A stretch of DNA of 64,000 bases from Streptosporangium subroseum (GCF_900188345.1 NZ_FZOD01000044.1:1-64000), one strand, 5' to 3'; numbered from the stretch's first letter, positions 7,274 to 17,479 are shown. Translations and numbers: made by a program. Notes: generated by a model from the sequence alone, not told the origin.

Positions 7274-8860
7274 TCAGCCCAGGTGGACCTGGGCGCCGTC
7301 GGTCTTGCGGCCCGCCTTGACGAACAGCGCGAGCAGCGCCGCGAGTACGGCGACCGCCGTGCTGACCGTGAAGCCGACGTGCATGCCGTCCAGGAAGGAC
7401 AGGTGCACGACGCCCTCGATGGCCCGCATGATCGGCTCGGGCGTCCCGGGAGCGGCGCCGGCCTGGGCGAACGAGGCGCCCTGGTTGACCAGTTCCTGTT
7501 GGCCGGCGGAGAGCGCCGGCAGCTTGGCGTCCGCCCAGTAGCCCGGGAGCACGTCGGCCACCTTGCCCGCGACGATCGCACCGAGCACCGCGGTGCCCAC
7601 CGAGCCGCCGACCTGCATCGCCGACTGCTGCACGCCGCCCGCGACACCGCTGAGCTCCTCGGGGGCGTTACCCACGATGATCTCCGTGGCGCCGACCATC
7701 ACCGGGGACAGGCCGAAGGCGAGCAGGGCGAACGGGATCGCACTGTCCAGATAGCTGGCCTCCAGCCCCAGGCGGGAGAGCAGGAACATCGACACGGCGG
7801 TGATCAGCATGCCCGCGGAGATCGTGATCCTCGGGCCGAGCTTGCCGATGGCGAGGCCCGCCAGCGGCGAGGCGACGATCATTCCGGCGCTCATCGGGAG
7901 CATCCGCAGGCCCGACTGGAGCGGCGAGAGCCCGTGCACGCCCTGGAAGTAGAACGTGAGGAAGAACATCGCGCCGAACATCGAGAACGCCATCAGAATC
8001 ATGAGGACCGTGCCGACCGCGACCGAGATGTTGCTGAACAGGCTGAGCGGGATCAGCGGCTCGGCGGCCTTGGTCTGCCAGTAGACGAACCCGGCGCCGA
8101 GCAGCGCGGCGGCGACCAGGAAGCCGAGCGTCTTGGCGTCGCCCCAGCCGTACTCGGGCGCCTTGATGATCGCCCAGATCAGGCAGAACATGGCGCCGGA
8201 GAGCAGGACAACGCCGAGCCAGTCGATCCTGGACAGGGAGGCGGCCTTGCTCTCCTTGACCACGAGGAGGCCGACGATCAGGGCGACGATGCCGACGGGG
8301 ACGTTGATGAAGAAGACCGACTGCCAGCTCACGTTCTCCACCAGGAGACCGCCGATGAACGGGCCGGCGGCGCTGGAGAGACCGATCGTCGCTCCCCAGA
8401 CGCCGATCGCCATGTTCAGCTTCTCGGCGGGGAAGGCGGCGCGGAGCAGCGCGAGCGCGGCGGGCTGCAGCAGCGCGCCGAAGAGTCCCTGGAGCACCCG
8501 GAAGGCGATCAGCCAGGTGATGGAGTCGGACAGGCCGATGGCGAGGGAGGTGAGCGCGAAGCCGGCGATGCCGATCACGAAGATCCGCTTGTGCCCGAAC
8601 AGGTCGCCGAGCTTGCCGGCCGTGATCAGGAACACGGCGAGCGCGAGCAGATAGCCGCTGGTCACCCACTGCAGGTCGGCGAGGGAGGCGTTGAGCTCCT
8701 TGCCGATCACGGGGTTGGCGATGGAGACGACGGTGCCGTCGAGCATCACCATCATCACGCCGAGCGACACCGCGAGCAGTGTGAGCCACGGGTGACCCTG
8801 CCTGGATGACTTGCCTGTATGCGACGGCGGTGGTGTCGCCACCGTCTGGGCCTGTGCCAT
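7274..8860 (-). CDS. DHA2-family (EmrB/QacA-type) MFS drug exporter
   Basis: A 528-residue exporter when begun at ATG 8860, which has a GAGGGGGA ribosome site 8 nt upstream; an earlier start at 8908 is less likely. It has about 14 membrane helices. Helix 1 carries the DHA2 motif LDGTVVSIANP, loop 2-3 is GKLGDLFGHKRIF, and the motif C region reads GPFIGG. These features fit proton-coupled export of small toxic molecules. It is divergent from a TetR gene across a palindrome at 8922-8938, so repression relieved by a substrate is likely. Confidence 0.93.
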   Translation of the reverse strand: MAQAQTVATPPPSHTGKSSRQGHPWLTLLAVSLGVMMVMLDGTVVSIANPVIGKELNASLADLQWVTSGYLLALAVFLITAGKLGDLFGHKRIFVIGIAGFALTSLAIGLSDSITWLIAFRVLQGLFGALLQPAALALLRAAFPAEKLNMAIGVWGATIGLSSAAGPFIGGLLVENVSWQSVFFINVPVGIVALIVGLLVVKESKAASLSRIDWLGVVLLSGAMFCLIWAIIKAPEYGWGDAKTLGFLVAAALLGAGFVYWQTKAAEPLIPLSLFSNISVAVGTVLMILMAFSMFGAMFFLTFYFQGVHGLSPLQSGLRMLPMSAGMIVASPLAGLAIGKLGPRITISAGMLITAVSMFLLSRLGLEASYLDSAIPFALLAFGLSPVMVGATEIIVGNAPEELSGVAGGVQQSAMQVGGSVGTAVLGAIVAGKVADVLPGYWADAKLPALSAGQQELVNQGASFAQAGAAPGTPEPIMRAIEGVVHLSFLDGMHVGFTVSTAVAVLAALLALFVKAGRKTDGAQVHLG

Positions 8861-8921
8861 GGAAGGGTCCCCCTCGTGATCTCGATCTGCCCCCGCGTGA
8901 GGCGTCAACCTCAGGTAATTT

Positions 8922-8938
8922 ATGTCAGCTCATGACAT
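8922..8938. promoter_or_regulatory. Probable TetR operator, ATGTCA-5-TGACAT
   Basis: A 6-bp perfect inverted repeat (ATGTCA and TGACAT, spacer GCTCA) in the divergent MFS/TetR promoter region. A related half-site, ATGACATATG, lies near 8965-8975. The position suits repression of both genes. Confidence 0.65.
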
Positions 8939-9013
8939 GTGACAAATCCTTTTATGAGACAGAGGATGACATATGGCAGACTGTGAACTACACGTTTCGA
9001 AGGGGTGACAAGC

Positions 9014-9637
9014 ATGGGTCAGCCCGGCCTACGCGAGCGCAAGAAGCAGAAGACACGACTGGCACTCATCGACGCGGCCCTCGACCTGTTTCTTGAGCAG
9101 GGGTACGAGGCGACGACCGTCGACCAGATCGCGGCGGCCGTGGACGTCTCACCCCGCACGTTCTTCCGCTATTTCGCGACCAAGGAGGACGTCGCCCTCT
9201 CCCTGCACGTCGACGGGCAGGAGGCCATGCTCGCCGAGCTGGCCTGCCGCCCGGGAGAGGAGTCGCCCTTCACGGCGCTCTCGCACGCCGTGCGCGCGAT
9301 GGTCACCATGCTGGAGGAGGAGGACCTCGCCGAGCGGGCGAGGTTCCTCAAGGCACGCGAGGTGATCGACAACACCCCCGCGCTCTTCGCCGGCAGCATG
9401 CGGCGGGTGATGGAGAACGAGCGGCAACTGATCGCCGAGATCGCCCGGCGCGAGGGCTCCGGCGGCGACGACCTCCTCCCCCACTTCGTCGTCGCCCTCG
9501 CCACCACCGTGGCCCGGGTCGGCTTCGAGTTCTGCCCGCCGACGGGCGTCGACGACCTCGCCGCCCTCGCGGCCCGGCTGGAGGCGACGCTGGCCCTGGC
9601 CGAGCGTTCCCTGCGCCCCGGCTGGGACCGCCCGTAG
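9014..9637 (+). CDS. TetR-family transcriptional regulator
   Basis: A 207-residue regulator begun at ATG 9014, which has AAGGGG 8 nt upstream; a GTG at 9005 overlaps that ribosome site. The N-terminal helix-turn-helix is seen in LIDAALDLFLEQGYEATTVD and VSPRTFFRYFATKEDV, typical of the QacR/AcrR class. The C-terminal ligand domain is variable. Its divergence from the DHA2 exporter suggests it represses the exporter and itself. Confidence 0.92.
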   Translation: MGQPGLRERKKQKTRLALIDAALDLFLEQGYEATTVDQIAAAVDVSPRTFFRYFATKEDVALSLHVDGQEAMLAELACRPGEESPFTALSHAVRAMVTMLEEEDLAERARFLKAREVIDNTPALFAGSMRRVMENERQLIAEIARREGSGGDDLLPHFVVALATTVARVGFEFCPPTGVDDLAALAARLEATLALAERSLRPGWDRP

Positions 9638-9705
9638 TTCCGCGGCGCCGACGACGGCGACCCTGCAGTTGATCAGTGCCCGTCGCCTCGGCGGGATGCC
9701 GGCGA

Positions 9706-10449
9706 TCAGGCCGCGTACCCGCCGTCGACGTTGATGGTCGCGCCCGTGATGTAGGCGGCGTCGGGCCCGGCGAGGTAGGCCACAAGGCTGGCGACCTCGT
9801 CGACGGTGCCGTAACGGTCCACGGCGATGAAGGGCTTGGTGATCGCGGCGAAGGCCCCGTCCTCGGGGTTCATCTCGGTGTTCGTCGGGCCCGGCTGGAT
9901 CGTGTTGACGGTGATGCCCCGGCTGCCGATCTCCCGCGCCAGGCCGCGCGCGAATCCGGCCACCGCGGCCTTGGTCAGGGCGTAGACGCTTCCACCGCCG
10001 AAATGGATGCGGTCGGCGTTGATGCTGCCGATGATGATGATCCGGCCCCCGCCGCCCATGTGCCTGAGCGCCGCCTGCGTGGCGAAGAAGACACCGTGCA
10101 GGTTGACCGCGACCGTGTGGTCGTAACCCTCCTCGGTGATCTCCTCGATCGGGCCGACCCCGCCCACTCCGGCGTTGTTGACCAGGATGTCCAACCGGCC
10201 CAGGCGCTGCACGGTCTCCTCGACGGCCTCGCGGACGGCTGCGCGGTCGGTCGCGTCGGCCTTGATCGTGATCGCCTGGCCACCCTCGGCGTTGATCTCC
10301 TCCGCCAGGGTCTTGGCCCGGTCGGCGGAGGCGTTGTAGGTGATCGCGACCGATGCGCCCTGGCGGGCCAGGGTGCGGGCGATGGCCGCTCCGATGCCCC
10401 TCGAACCGCCCGCGACGAGGGCGACCTTGCCGGTCAGGGTGGGCTGCAC
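9706..10449 (-). CDS. SDR-family NAD(P)-dependent oxidoreductase (FabG-like)
   Basis: A 247-residue classical short-chain dehydrogenase begun at GTG 10449, which has GGAGA 5 nt upstream. It shows the cofactor loop GGSRGIGAA, the NNAG motif, and the active site with Ser in GSINADR and Tyr/Lys in SVYALTKAA. The C-terminus GGYAA is usual for the family. The substrate is unknown. It is divergent from a TetR gene across a 34-bp palindrome, so it is likely the regulated target rather than a fatty-acid synthesis housekeeping enzyme. Confidence 0.92.
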   Translation of the reverse strand: MQPTLTGKVALVAGGSRGIGAAIARTLARQGASVAITYNASADRAKTLAEEINAEGGQAITIKADATDRAAVREAVEETVQRLGRLDILVNNAGVGGVGPIEEITEEGYDHTVAVNLHGVFFATQAALRHMGGGGRIIIIGSINADRIHFGGGSVYALTKAAVAGFARGLAREIGSRGITVNTIQPGPTNTEMNPEDGAFAAITKPFIAVDRYGTVDEVASLVAYLAGPDAAYITGATINVDGGYAA

Positions 10450-10459
10450 GATGTCTCCT

Positions 10460-10493
10460 TCTGATTTATTGAGCATGCGCTCAATAAATCAGA
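10460..10493. promoter_or_regulatory. 34-bp perfect palindrome, TetR operator
   Basis: Two 15-bp arms, TCTGATTTATTGAGC and its exact complement, flank ATGC. The site begins 11 bp upstream of the SDR start. A related half-site, TGCTCAATAA, lies at 10529-10538, 15 bp before the TetR start. The AT-rich arms stand out strongly from the GC-rich surroundings. Confidence 0.85.
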
Positions 10494-10553
10494 TGACGGA
10501 TCGCCCGTCAAGTGATATCTTGATTGCCTGCTCAATAATTGGTGGAGGCGGTT

Positions 10554-11144
10554 ATGGCCAGGGGACGCCCGAGGGCCTTCGACACGACGACGGCGCTCGA
10601 CGCGGCACTCGATCTGTTCTGGTCCAGGGGCTACGAGGGGACCACGATGGCCGACCTGTCCGCGGCGATGGACCTGAAGCCGGGCAGCATCTACGCCGCG
10701 TTCGGCTCGAAGGAGGGGCTCTACGAGAAGGTCCTCGACCGCTACGTCGACACCGTCTCCACCTACCCCGCCGACGCCCTGCCCCAGCCCACGGTCCGCG
10801 GCGTCATCGAGGTGTGGCTGCGCGGCGCGGTCCACGCCACCGCGGGCGCGGACACGCCCGCCGGATGCCTGCTGGTCCAGGGCGCCCTGGTCTCCGGCGC
10901 CGAGGCGGACCGCGCGCGGCAGGAGACCGCCAGACGGCGAGCGGCCGGGGAGATCCAGCTCCGCAGGCGATTCGACCAGGCGAGGGAGGACGGCTCCCTG
11001 CCCGAGGACGTCTCGCCCGGCGCCCTCGCCACGTACGTCTCCGCGCTGGCCCAGGGAATCGCCGTCGAGGCGGCGTCGGGAGTGTCCCACGACGAGCTCG
11101 ACGCGATGATCGAGCTGGTCCTCAGGCGGCTGCCCTGGGAGTAG
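10554..11144 (+). CDS. TetR-family regulator
   Basis: A 196-residue regulator begun at ATG 10554 with GGAGG 5 nt upstream. The helix-turn-helix is visible in ALDLFWSRGYEGTTMADLSA and LKPGSIYAAFGSKEGLYEK. The C-terminal domain has the AGCLLVQGALV segment characteristic of the YcdC/RutR-AcrR C-terminal group, where a cysteine sometimes senses ligands. It is divergent from the SDR gene and very likely represses both genes through the palindrome between them. Confidence 0.92.
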   Translation: MARGRPRAFDTTTALDAALDLFWSRGYEGTTMADLSAAMDLKPGSIYAAFGSKEGLYEKVLDRYVDTVSTYPADALPQPTVRGVIEVWLRGAVHATAGADTPAGCLLVQGALVSGAEADRARQETARRRAAGEIQLRRRFDQAREDGSLPEDVSPGALATYVSALAQGIAVEAASGVSHDELDAMIELVLRRLPWE

Positions 11145-11179
11145 GCGGCCTCAACTCCTCGACTCGCGGCGACGCGGCG

Positions 11180-11758
11180 TCAGTTCATCGAGGGGTCGTC
11201 GGGACAGGTGGCCACGTAGGCGAGCTCACCGCGCTGGCGGCGGAGCACCGCGCGCCACAGCGACTCCGGCTCCTGGTGGAAGGTGTCGCCGGGCTCGGAG
11301 TCCACGACGTACCACGCACCCTCGCCGATCTCGGTTTCGAGCTGCCCGGCCGACCACCCGGCGTAACCCGCGAAGATCCGCATCTGGGCGATCTCTCCGG
11401 CGAGGATCTCCGGCGGCGCGTCGAGGTCGACGGTGCCGAGCCGGGACACCGCCGGGGTGCCCGCGTGCAGTCGCCGCCAGCCGAGCGGCTCCTGCCCGCT
11501 CGGAACCGCGGCCAGCGCCAGCGCGCTGTCGGTCTGTACGGGGCCGCCCTGGAACAGCACGGACGGGCCGGTGACCATGGTGTCCCAGGTGGGCAGCACC
11601 TGGGTCACCGCGATGTCGCTCGGCCGGTTGAGCACCACGCCCAGGGTGCCACCGTCGAGGTCGTGTTCCAGCACCAGAACCACGCTGCGCCGGAAGTTGG
11701 GATCGTCGAGTTGCGGCGTCGCCACCAGAAGTCCACCGACGTAGATCGCCTCCGCCAT
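11180..11758 (-). CDS. YqgE/AlgH family protein (UPF0301)
   Basis: A 192-residue product with the family start GGLLVATPQLDDPNFRRSVV, then LVLEHD, GVVLNRPS and LFQGGPV, and a C-terminal IFAGYAGWSAGQLE. The family is widespread; in Pseudomonas AlgH affects alginate and gene regulation, but the biochemical role is not settled. It stands alone, converging with the TetR gene. Confidence 0.92.
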   Translation of the reverse strand: MAEAIYVGGLLVATPQLDDPNFRRSVVLVLEHDLDGGTLGVVLNRPSDIAVTQVLPTWDTMVTGPSVLFQGGPVQTDSALALAAVPSGQEPLGWRRLHAGTPAVSRLGTVDLDAPPEILAGEIAQMRIFAGYAGWSAGQLETEIGEGAWYVVDSEPGDTFHQEPESLWRAVLRRQRGELAYVATCPDDPSMN

Positions 11759-11891
11759 ACCTCCATCATGAGGGGTGAACCCCGGATCGCGCTGCTCCCC
11801 TCCTTCTTCGGATCTTTCAAACCTCGCGTTATGTTACTCGGAGTGCTCAATGCGAAACTCTGGGTAGCATAGATCGCGAATCGGAGGGAAA

Positions 11892-12452
11892 ATGCTGCAG
11901 ATGTCCAAGGGCTCCATAATGCTGTTCGCGCTGTTCTTCGGCATGGCCCTCGCGTTCACGGCGAGCACGCCCTCACCGTCCGGGGTGGACTCCGCAGCCT
12001 GTCCGGACGGAAAGCCCGCCGGAGAAGATGCGGGCGACAGGGCCGCCTTCGCCGTCTACCGCGAGAAGCCCGCCGTTCCGAACGATCTGATCGACGCGAG
12101 CGGCGAGCGGAGTGTGGCCCTCGGGGCCACGCGAGGCGCCTCGGCGCAGATCGCGGCCGAGGTCGAGGAGCAGAGCACCGCGAGCCGCACCGTCAGGTCC
12201 CTGTGCGGCAAGCGCCGGTCCGACCAGCACACGGACTACCGCGCGGAGCGTCGTACGGCCGGCGGGTGGCTTCCCTATACGGGGCCGCCCGCCGACCTGA
12301 TCGGCAAGATCGCCACAGCCGGAGGCCTGGTGCTGACCGGCGGACTGTTCTGGTGGTACGGCGCCATCTGGCCCCGCCGGACGCCCAGCGGGCCGATCGC
12401 CATCCGGCGGTCGCCGTACGGCCGCCGCCGGCACTCCGGCCTCGAGCCCTGA
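11892..12452 (+). CDS. LPXTG-like sortase-anchored surface protein candidate
   Basis: A 186-residue product with GGAGGG just upstream. An N-terminal hydrophobic stretch (8-25, IMLFALFFGMALAFTA) resembles a signal peptide ending near SPS. A sortase-type motif LPYTG lies at 127-131, followed by a hydrophobic helix (about 137-160) and the basic tail WPRRT. The middle is charged with two cysteines. The order motif, helix, positive tail fits wall anchoring, but the basic tail is longer (about 25 residues) than usual. No sortase gene is in the window. Confidence 0.7.
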   Translation: MLQMSKGSIMLFALFFGMALAFTASTPSPSGVDSAACPDGKPAGEDAGDRAAFAVYREKPAVPNDLIDASGERSVALGATRGASAQIAAEVEEQSTASRTVRSLCGKRRSDQHTDYRAERRTAGGWLPYTGPPADLIGKIATAGGLVLTGGLFWWYGAIWPRRTPSGPIAIRRSPYGRRRHSGLEP

Positions 12453-12491
12453 CGACCCGTCGCCTGCCCTTACGGCCCAACGGATCGCGGG

Positions 12492-12523
12492 CCGCCTCTC
12501 CGGTCTGAAGACCGGAGAGGCGG
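12492..12523. terminator. Bidirectional terminator between convergent genes
   Basis: A perfect 15-bp inverted repeat (CCGCCTCTCCGGTCT and complement) separated by 2 bp lies between the stops of the LPXTG-like gene and the malic enzyme gene. The position and strength support termination for both strands. Confidence 0.85.
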
Positions 12524-12538
12524 TCAATCGGGAAGTGG

Positions 12539-13996
<1,458 letters not shown>

Positions 13997-14140
13997 CGTG
14001 CCATCCCCTGACGGGTGGGCGCGCCGAGGTCGGCCGGCCCGAGGCTGCCAATGCGGTCACAATCGGGCTCCCCCTCCTGGCGACCGGCATGCCGGAGCGG
14101 CCCGTCGCCCCGTGGCGAGAAGCAGGCCGGGCCGCCGGGC

Positions 14141-15082
14141 TCAGAACAGTGCGTTGGCCAGGTTTCTCCGGGCCCTGGCGATGGACGGGTCGTCGGCGGG
14201 GAGCGTGTCGAACAGGGCGAGCAGGTGCATCCGTGCCCTGTCACGCTCGCTGCCCGAGGTCCTGCGCACCACGTCGACGAGCCGGTCGAAGGCCCTGTCC
14301 ACCTCGCCGGAGAGCATCTCGAAGTCGGCGGCCAAAAGGTGCGCCTCGACGTCGGCCGGGTCGTTCAGGCGACGCTCCAGGTCGGCGGGGTCGACGTCCT
14401 GGGTCCGCCGGATCAGGCCCAGTCCGGCCAGGCCCAGCTTCGCGTCCTCGTTGTTCGGCGAACGGGCCAGCAGCCGCTCGTAGGCGGCCACGGCGCCCTC
14501 GAGATCACCGGCGTCGATGGCCTGCTCGGCGGCGAGCACGTCCGGGTCGACGGGGGGCTCCTGCGGCTGCCCCTCCGCGTCGGGGGACTCGGGAGCCTCC
14601 TCGCCGGGCGGGAGATACTGGGCCAGCGCCTCCATGAGCTGGACCAACCACTCCCGCAGCTGCTGCTCGGTGGCGATGCCGGGGACGACCGCCACCGGCT
14701 GGCCCTGGAAGATGGCGTACAGGGCGGGCACGTTCTGCACCCGGAGCGCCTGCGCGATCTGCTGGTTGATCTCGACGTCCACCCGGGCCAGGATCCACCG
14801 GCCCACGTTCTCGGCGGCCAGCTTCTCCAGCAGGAGGCTGTACTCCTTCGCCTGCTCGGCGCGGGTCACGGTGAGCTCCAGCAGCACGAGGCTGTTCATG
14901 GAGCGTTCGACGACCTCCGCCGCGAAGTTGGCGTCGTCGACATCGATGACCGGCGCCGGAACGCCACCGGTTTCCTGTGCGACGCTCTCCCGCCGTGCCT
15001 GCGCCTCCAGCGCCTGCTTGCGGGCGCCGAGATCCACGGCACCGTATAGCGATCCGGGTCGAGTGAAGTCCGCTGGGCTCAT
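14141..15082 (-). CDS. Thioredoxin-fold/TPR co-chaperone (YbbN/CnoX-like)
   Basis: A 313-residue protein. Residues 40-160 follow the thioredoxin fold (VPALYAIFQGQPV matches the cis-Pro region), but the redox CxxC site is replaced by TVTRAEQAK, so it cannot act as a dithiol oxidoreductase. After an acidic linker (165-190), TPR-like helices fill 190-313 (DPDVLAAEQAI, DLEGAVAAYERLL, EDAKLGLAGL). The family pairs an inactive thioredoxin with TPRs and acts as a holdase or chaperone partner in Escherichia coli (CnoX). The role here is inferred from the fold. Confidence 0.88.
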   Translation of the reverse strand: MSPADFTRPGSLYGAVDLGARKQALEAQARRESVAQETGGVPAPVIDVDDANFAAEVVERSMNSLVLLELTVTRAEQAKEYSLLLEKLAAENVGRWILARVDVEINQQIAQALRVQNVPALYAIFQGQPVAVVPGIATEQQLREWLVQLMEALAQYLPPGEEAPESPDAEGQPQEPPVDPDVLAAEQAIDAGDLEGAVAAYERLLARSPNNEDAKLGLAGLGLIRRTQDVDPADLERRLNDPADVEAHLLAADFEMLSGEVDRAFDRLVDVVRRTSGSERDRARMHLLALFDTLPADDPSIARARRNLANALF

Positions 15083-15128
15083 ACCCCTAATCCTGCCGTA
15101 TCCCAGTCACTGCGCCGACGCCCCCTCA

Positions 15129-16796
15129 CTAGAAGCGGGCGGGCTCGGTGTAGACGCCCCATTCGTCGCGGAGCGCATCGCAGATCTCACCGAGGGTGGC
15201 CTCGACGCGGACGGCGTCGAGCATGGACGGGATCATGTTGCCCTCACCCCTGGCGACCTGCACCATCGCGGCCAGCGCGGCGTCCACGGCCGCCTGGTCG
15301 CGGGCGGCGCGGCGGTCGGCGAGGACGCGGTTCTGCTCGCGCTCGACCTCGTGGCTGACCCGGAGGATCTCCAGCGGCTCGTCGATGGAGGCCGTGTGGC
15401 AGTTCACCCCGACGATCCGCTTCTCCCCCTTCTCCAGCTTGCGCTGGTAGTCGAAGGCGGCCTCGGCGATCTCGGACATGAACCACCCGTCCTCGATGCC
15501 GCGCAGGATTCCCGAGGTCATCGACCCGTCCGACCCCATGTCGCGGATCCTCGTGAAGATCGCCTCGGCCTCGGCCTCGAGCCGGTCGGTCAGAGCCTCC
15601 ACGTACCAGGATCCGCCGAGCGGGTCGGCGACGTTGACGACCTCGGTCTCCTCCATGATCACCTGCTGGGTGCGCAGCGCGATCTCGGCGGCCTTCTCCG
15701 AAGGCAGCGCCAGGACCTCGTCCAGCGCGTTGGTGTGCAGCGAGTTGGTGCCGCCGAGCACCGCCGCGAGCGCCTCGACCGCGGTGCGCACCACGTTGTT
15801 GTACGGCTGCTGCCCGGTCAGCGAGACCCCCGCCGTCTGGGTGTGGAAGCGGAGCCACTGCGCCTTGTCGGTCTTGGCGCCGTAGACGTCACGCAGCCAG
15901 CGCGCCCAGATCCGCCGCGCGGCCCGGAACTTCGCGATCTCCTCGAAGAAGTCGATGTGCGCGTCGAAGAAGAAGGACAGGCCGGGGGCGAAGGTCTCGA
16001 TGTCCAGCCCGCGCGACAGGCCCAGCTCCACGTAGCCGAACCCGTCGGCCAGGGTGAAGGCCAGCTCCTGCGCGGCGGTGGAGCCCGCTTCGCGGATGTG
16101 GTAGCCGGAGACGCTGAGCGGCTTGTAGGCCGGGGTGTCGGCGGTGCAGAACTCCATCAGGTCGCCGATCAGCCGCAGGTGCGGCTCGGGGGTGAACAGC
16201 CACTCCTTCTGCGCGATGTACTCCTTGAAGATGTCGGTCTGGAGGGTCCCGTTGAGCTTGCCGACCGGCACCCCCTGCCGTTCGGCGGCGACGACGTACA
16301 TGCAGAAGATCGGGACGGCCGGCCCGCTGATCGTCATCGAGGTGGTGATGTCGCCGAGCGGGATGCCCTCGAAGAGCAGGTCCATGTCCAGCGCGGAGTC
16401 GATCGCCACGCCGCAGTGGCCGACCTCGCCGAGCGAGCGCGGGTCGTCGGAGTCGCGGCCCATCAGCGTCGGCATGTCGAAGGCGACGCTCAGCCCGCCG
16501 CCGCCCGCGCCGAGGATCATCTTGTAGCGCTCGTTGGTCTGCCGGGCGTTGCCGAACCCGGCGAACTGCCGGATGGTCCACGCCTTGCCCCGGTAGCCGG
16601 TGGGGTGCAGGCCCCGGGTGAAGGGATACTCCCCCGGCCAGCCGATGCGCTCCAGACGGGGGTCGTCGCCCTCGGGCCCGTAGACCGGCTCCACGTCGAG
16701 ACCGGAGAGCGTCCGGAACTCGGACTCTCGCTTGGGTGCCTTGTCGAACCGCGCCTGCCAGCGCGCACGCCCCGCCTCGATCTTCTCGGCGTCCAT
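15129..16796 (-). CDS. icmA: B12-dependent acyl-CoA mutase large subunit, isobutyryl-CoA mutase type
   Basis: A 555-residue mutase of the methylmalonyl-CoA mutase family, without the C-terminal cobalamin-binding domain, so it needs a separate small subunit. The residues that discriminate substrates are Phe78 (in TIRQFAGFG) and Gln196 (in YIAQKEW). Isobutyryl-CoA mutases have Phe/Gln here and methylmalonyl-CoA mutases Tyr/Arg. It should interconvert isobutyryl- and n-butyryl-CoA in valine or butyrate metabolism. The ATG at 16796 has GGGAG 7 nt upstream. A palindrome 58 bp upstream and a MarR gene beyond it suggest repression. No small subunit gene is in the window. Confidence 0.88.
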   Translation of the reverse strand: MDAEKIEAGRARWQARFDKAPKRESEFRTLSGLDVEPVYGPEGDDPRLERIGWPGEYPFTRGLHPTGYRGKAWTIRQFAGFGNARQTNERYKMILGAGGGGLSVAFDMPTLMGRDSDDPRSLGEVGHCGVAIDSALDMDLLFEGIPLGDITTSMTISGPAVPIFCMYVVAAERQGVPVGKLNGTLQTDIFKEYIAQKEWLFTPEPHLRLIGDLMEFCTADTPAYKPLSVSGYHIREAGSTAAQELAFTLADGFGYVELGLSRGLDIETFAPGLSFFFDAHIDFFEEIAKFRAARRIWARWLRDVYGAKTDKAQWLRFHTQTAGVSLTGQQPYNNVVRTAVEALAAVLGGTNSLHTNALDEVLALPSEKAAEIALRTQQVIMEETEVVNVADPLGGSWYVEALTDRLEAEAEAIFTRIRDMGSDGSMTSGILRGIEDGWFMSEIAEAAFDYQRKLEKGEKRIVGVNCHTASIDEPLEILRVSHEVEREQNRVLADRRAARDQAAVDAALAAMVQVARGEGNMIPSMLDAVRVEATLGEICDALRDEWGVYTEPARF

Positions 16797-16853
16797 CAGC
16801 CAACTCCCTTGTACGGCTTGCGGCTTCCTACACGGCTTGTGGCCTCAGAGAAA

Positions 16854-16871
16854 TACTAGGACGTCCTAGTA
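16854..16871. promoter_or_regulatory. 18-bp perfect palindrome, probable MarR operator
   Basis: TACTAGGACGTCCTAGTA is a perfect palindrome between the MarR gene's stop and the mutase start, 58 bp upstream of the latter. The AT-rich flanks (aatac and taattttt) fit a promoter. The arrangement suggests the MarR protein controls the mutase gene. Confidence 0.75.
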
Positions 16872-16945
16872 ATTTTTGGCCAGGGTTATGCCGATGGGGT
16901 AACCCTGGCACCGGCCGGGGCCGCGACGGCCCGGGAAGCCGGGCG

Positions 16946-17479
16946 TCAGCCCTCGAAGTCCCCGGCGGCCACGCGCAGGGTCCGGAACAGGCCGAACATC
17001 TGCTCCCGCTCCGCCTCGCCGTACATCGTCATGGCGAAATCGGCCTCCGTCAGATCGGCGGTCGCCTTGCGCACGACCTCGCGACCCTGGTCGGTGATCT
17101 CCGCCAGCACCCCGCGGCCGTCCCGGGGATTGCGCAGGCGGCGCACCAGGCCGGCGCGCTCCAGCCGGTCCACGGTGTTCGTCACGCTTGTCGGATGGAC
17201 CATCAGCCGCTCACCGATCTTGGACAGAGACAGCGCCCCCGTCTTGCTGAACGTCAGCAGAACCAGTGCCTCGTACCGGGCAAAGGTCAAGTCATGTGGT
17301 TTGAGCAGCGTGTCCAGTTGCGACAGCAGGATCTGGTGCGCTCTCATGATCGATGTGACGGCGGCCATGGCGGAGGAAGGCCCGAAATGAACGCGCCATG
17401 TCTCCGCGGCGCGCTCGATGGGGTCGAACGGCAAATTCAGCTGACCTGTAGCCACAGGGCTACGGTAGCGCGGCCTCAT
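16946..17479 (-). CDS. MarR-family transcriptional regulator
   Basis: A 177-residue regulator. The winged helix is visible as YEALVLLTFSKTGALSLSKI, ERLMVHPTSVTNTVDRLE and LVRRLRNPRDGRGVLAEIT. A later GTG at 17455 (VATGQLNLP) is also possible, and neither has a clear ribosome site. It lies just upstream of the mutase gene in the same direction with a palindrome between them. MarR proteins often sense acyl-CoA or aromatic ligands; an acyl-CoA here is inference from context. Confidence 0.9.
   Translation of the reverse strand: MRPRYRSPVATGQLNLPFDPIERAAETWRVHFGPSSAMAAVTSIMRAHQILLSQLDTLLKPHDLTFARYEALVLLTFSKTGALSLSKIGERLMVHPTSVTNTVDRLERAGLVRRLRNPRDGRGVLAEITDQGREVVRKATADLTEADFAMTMYGEAEREQMFGLFRTLRVAAGDFEG

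Noticed and set aside
14517-16859. 780-codon plus-strand frame opposite the mutase gene
   Set aside because: The opposite strand has complete, motif-bearing genes (mutase and thioredoxin/TPR protein). The plus-strand product is Arg/Ala/Leu-rich noise.
16801-16945. Cobalamin riboswitch upstream of the mutase gene
   Set aside because: The 150-bp region lacks a B12-box-like sequence; the visible element is the 18-bp palindrome of a protein operator.
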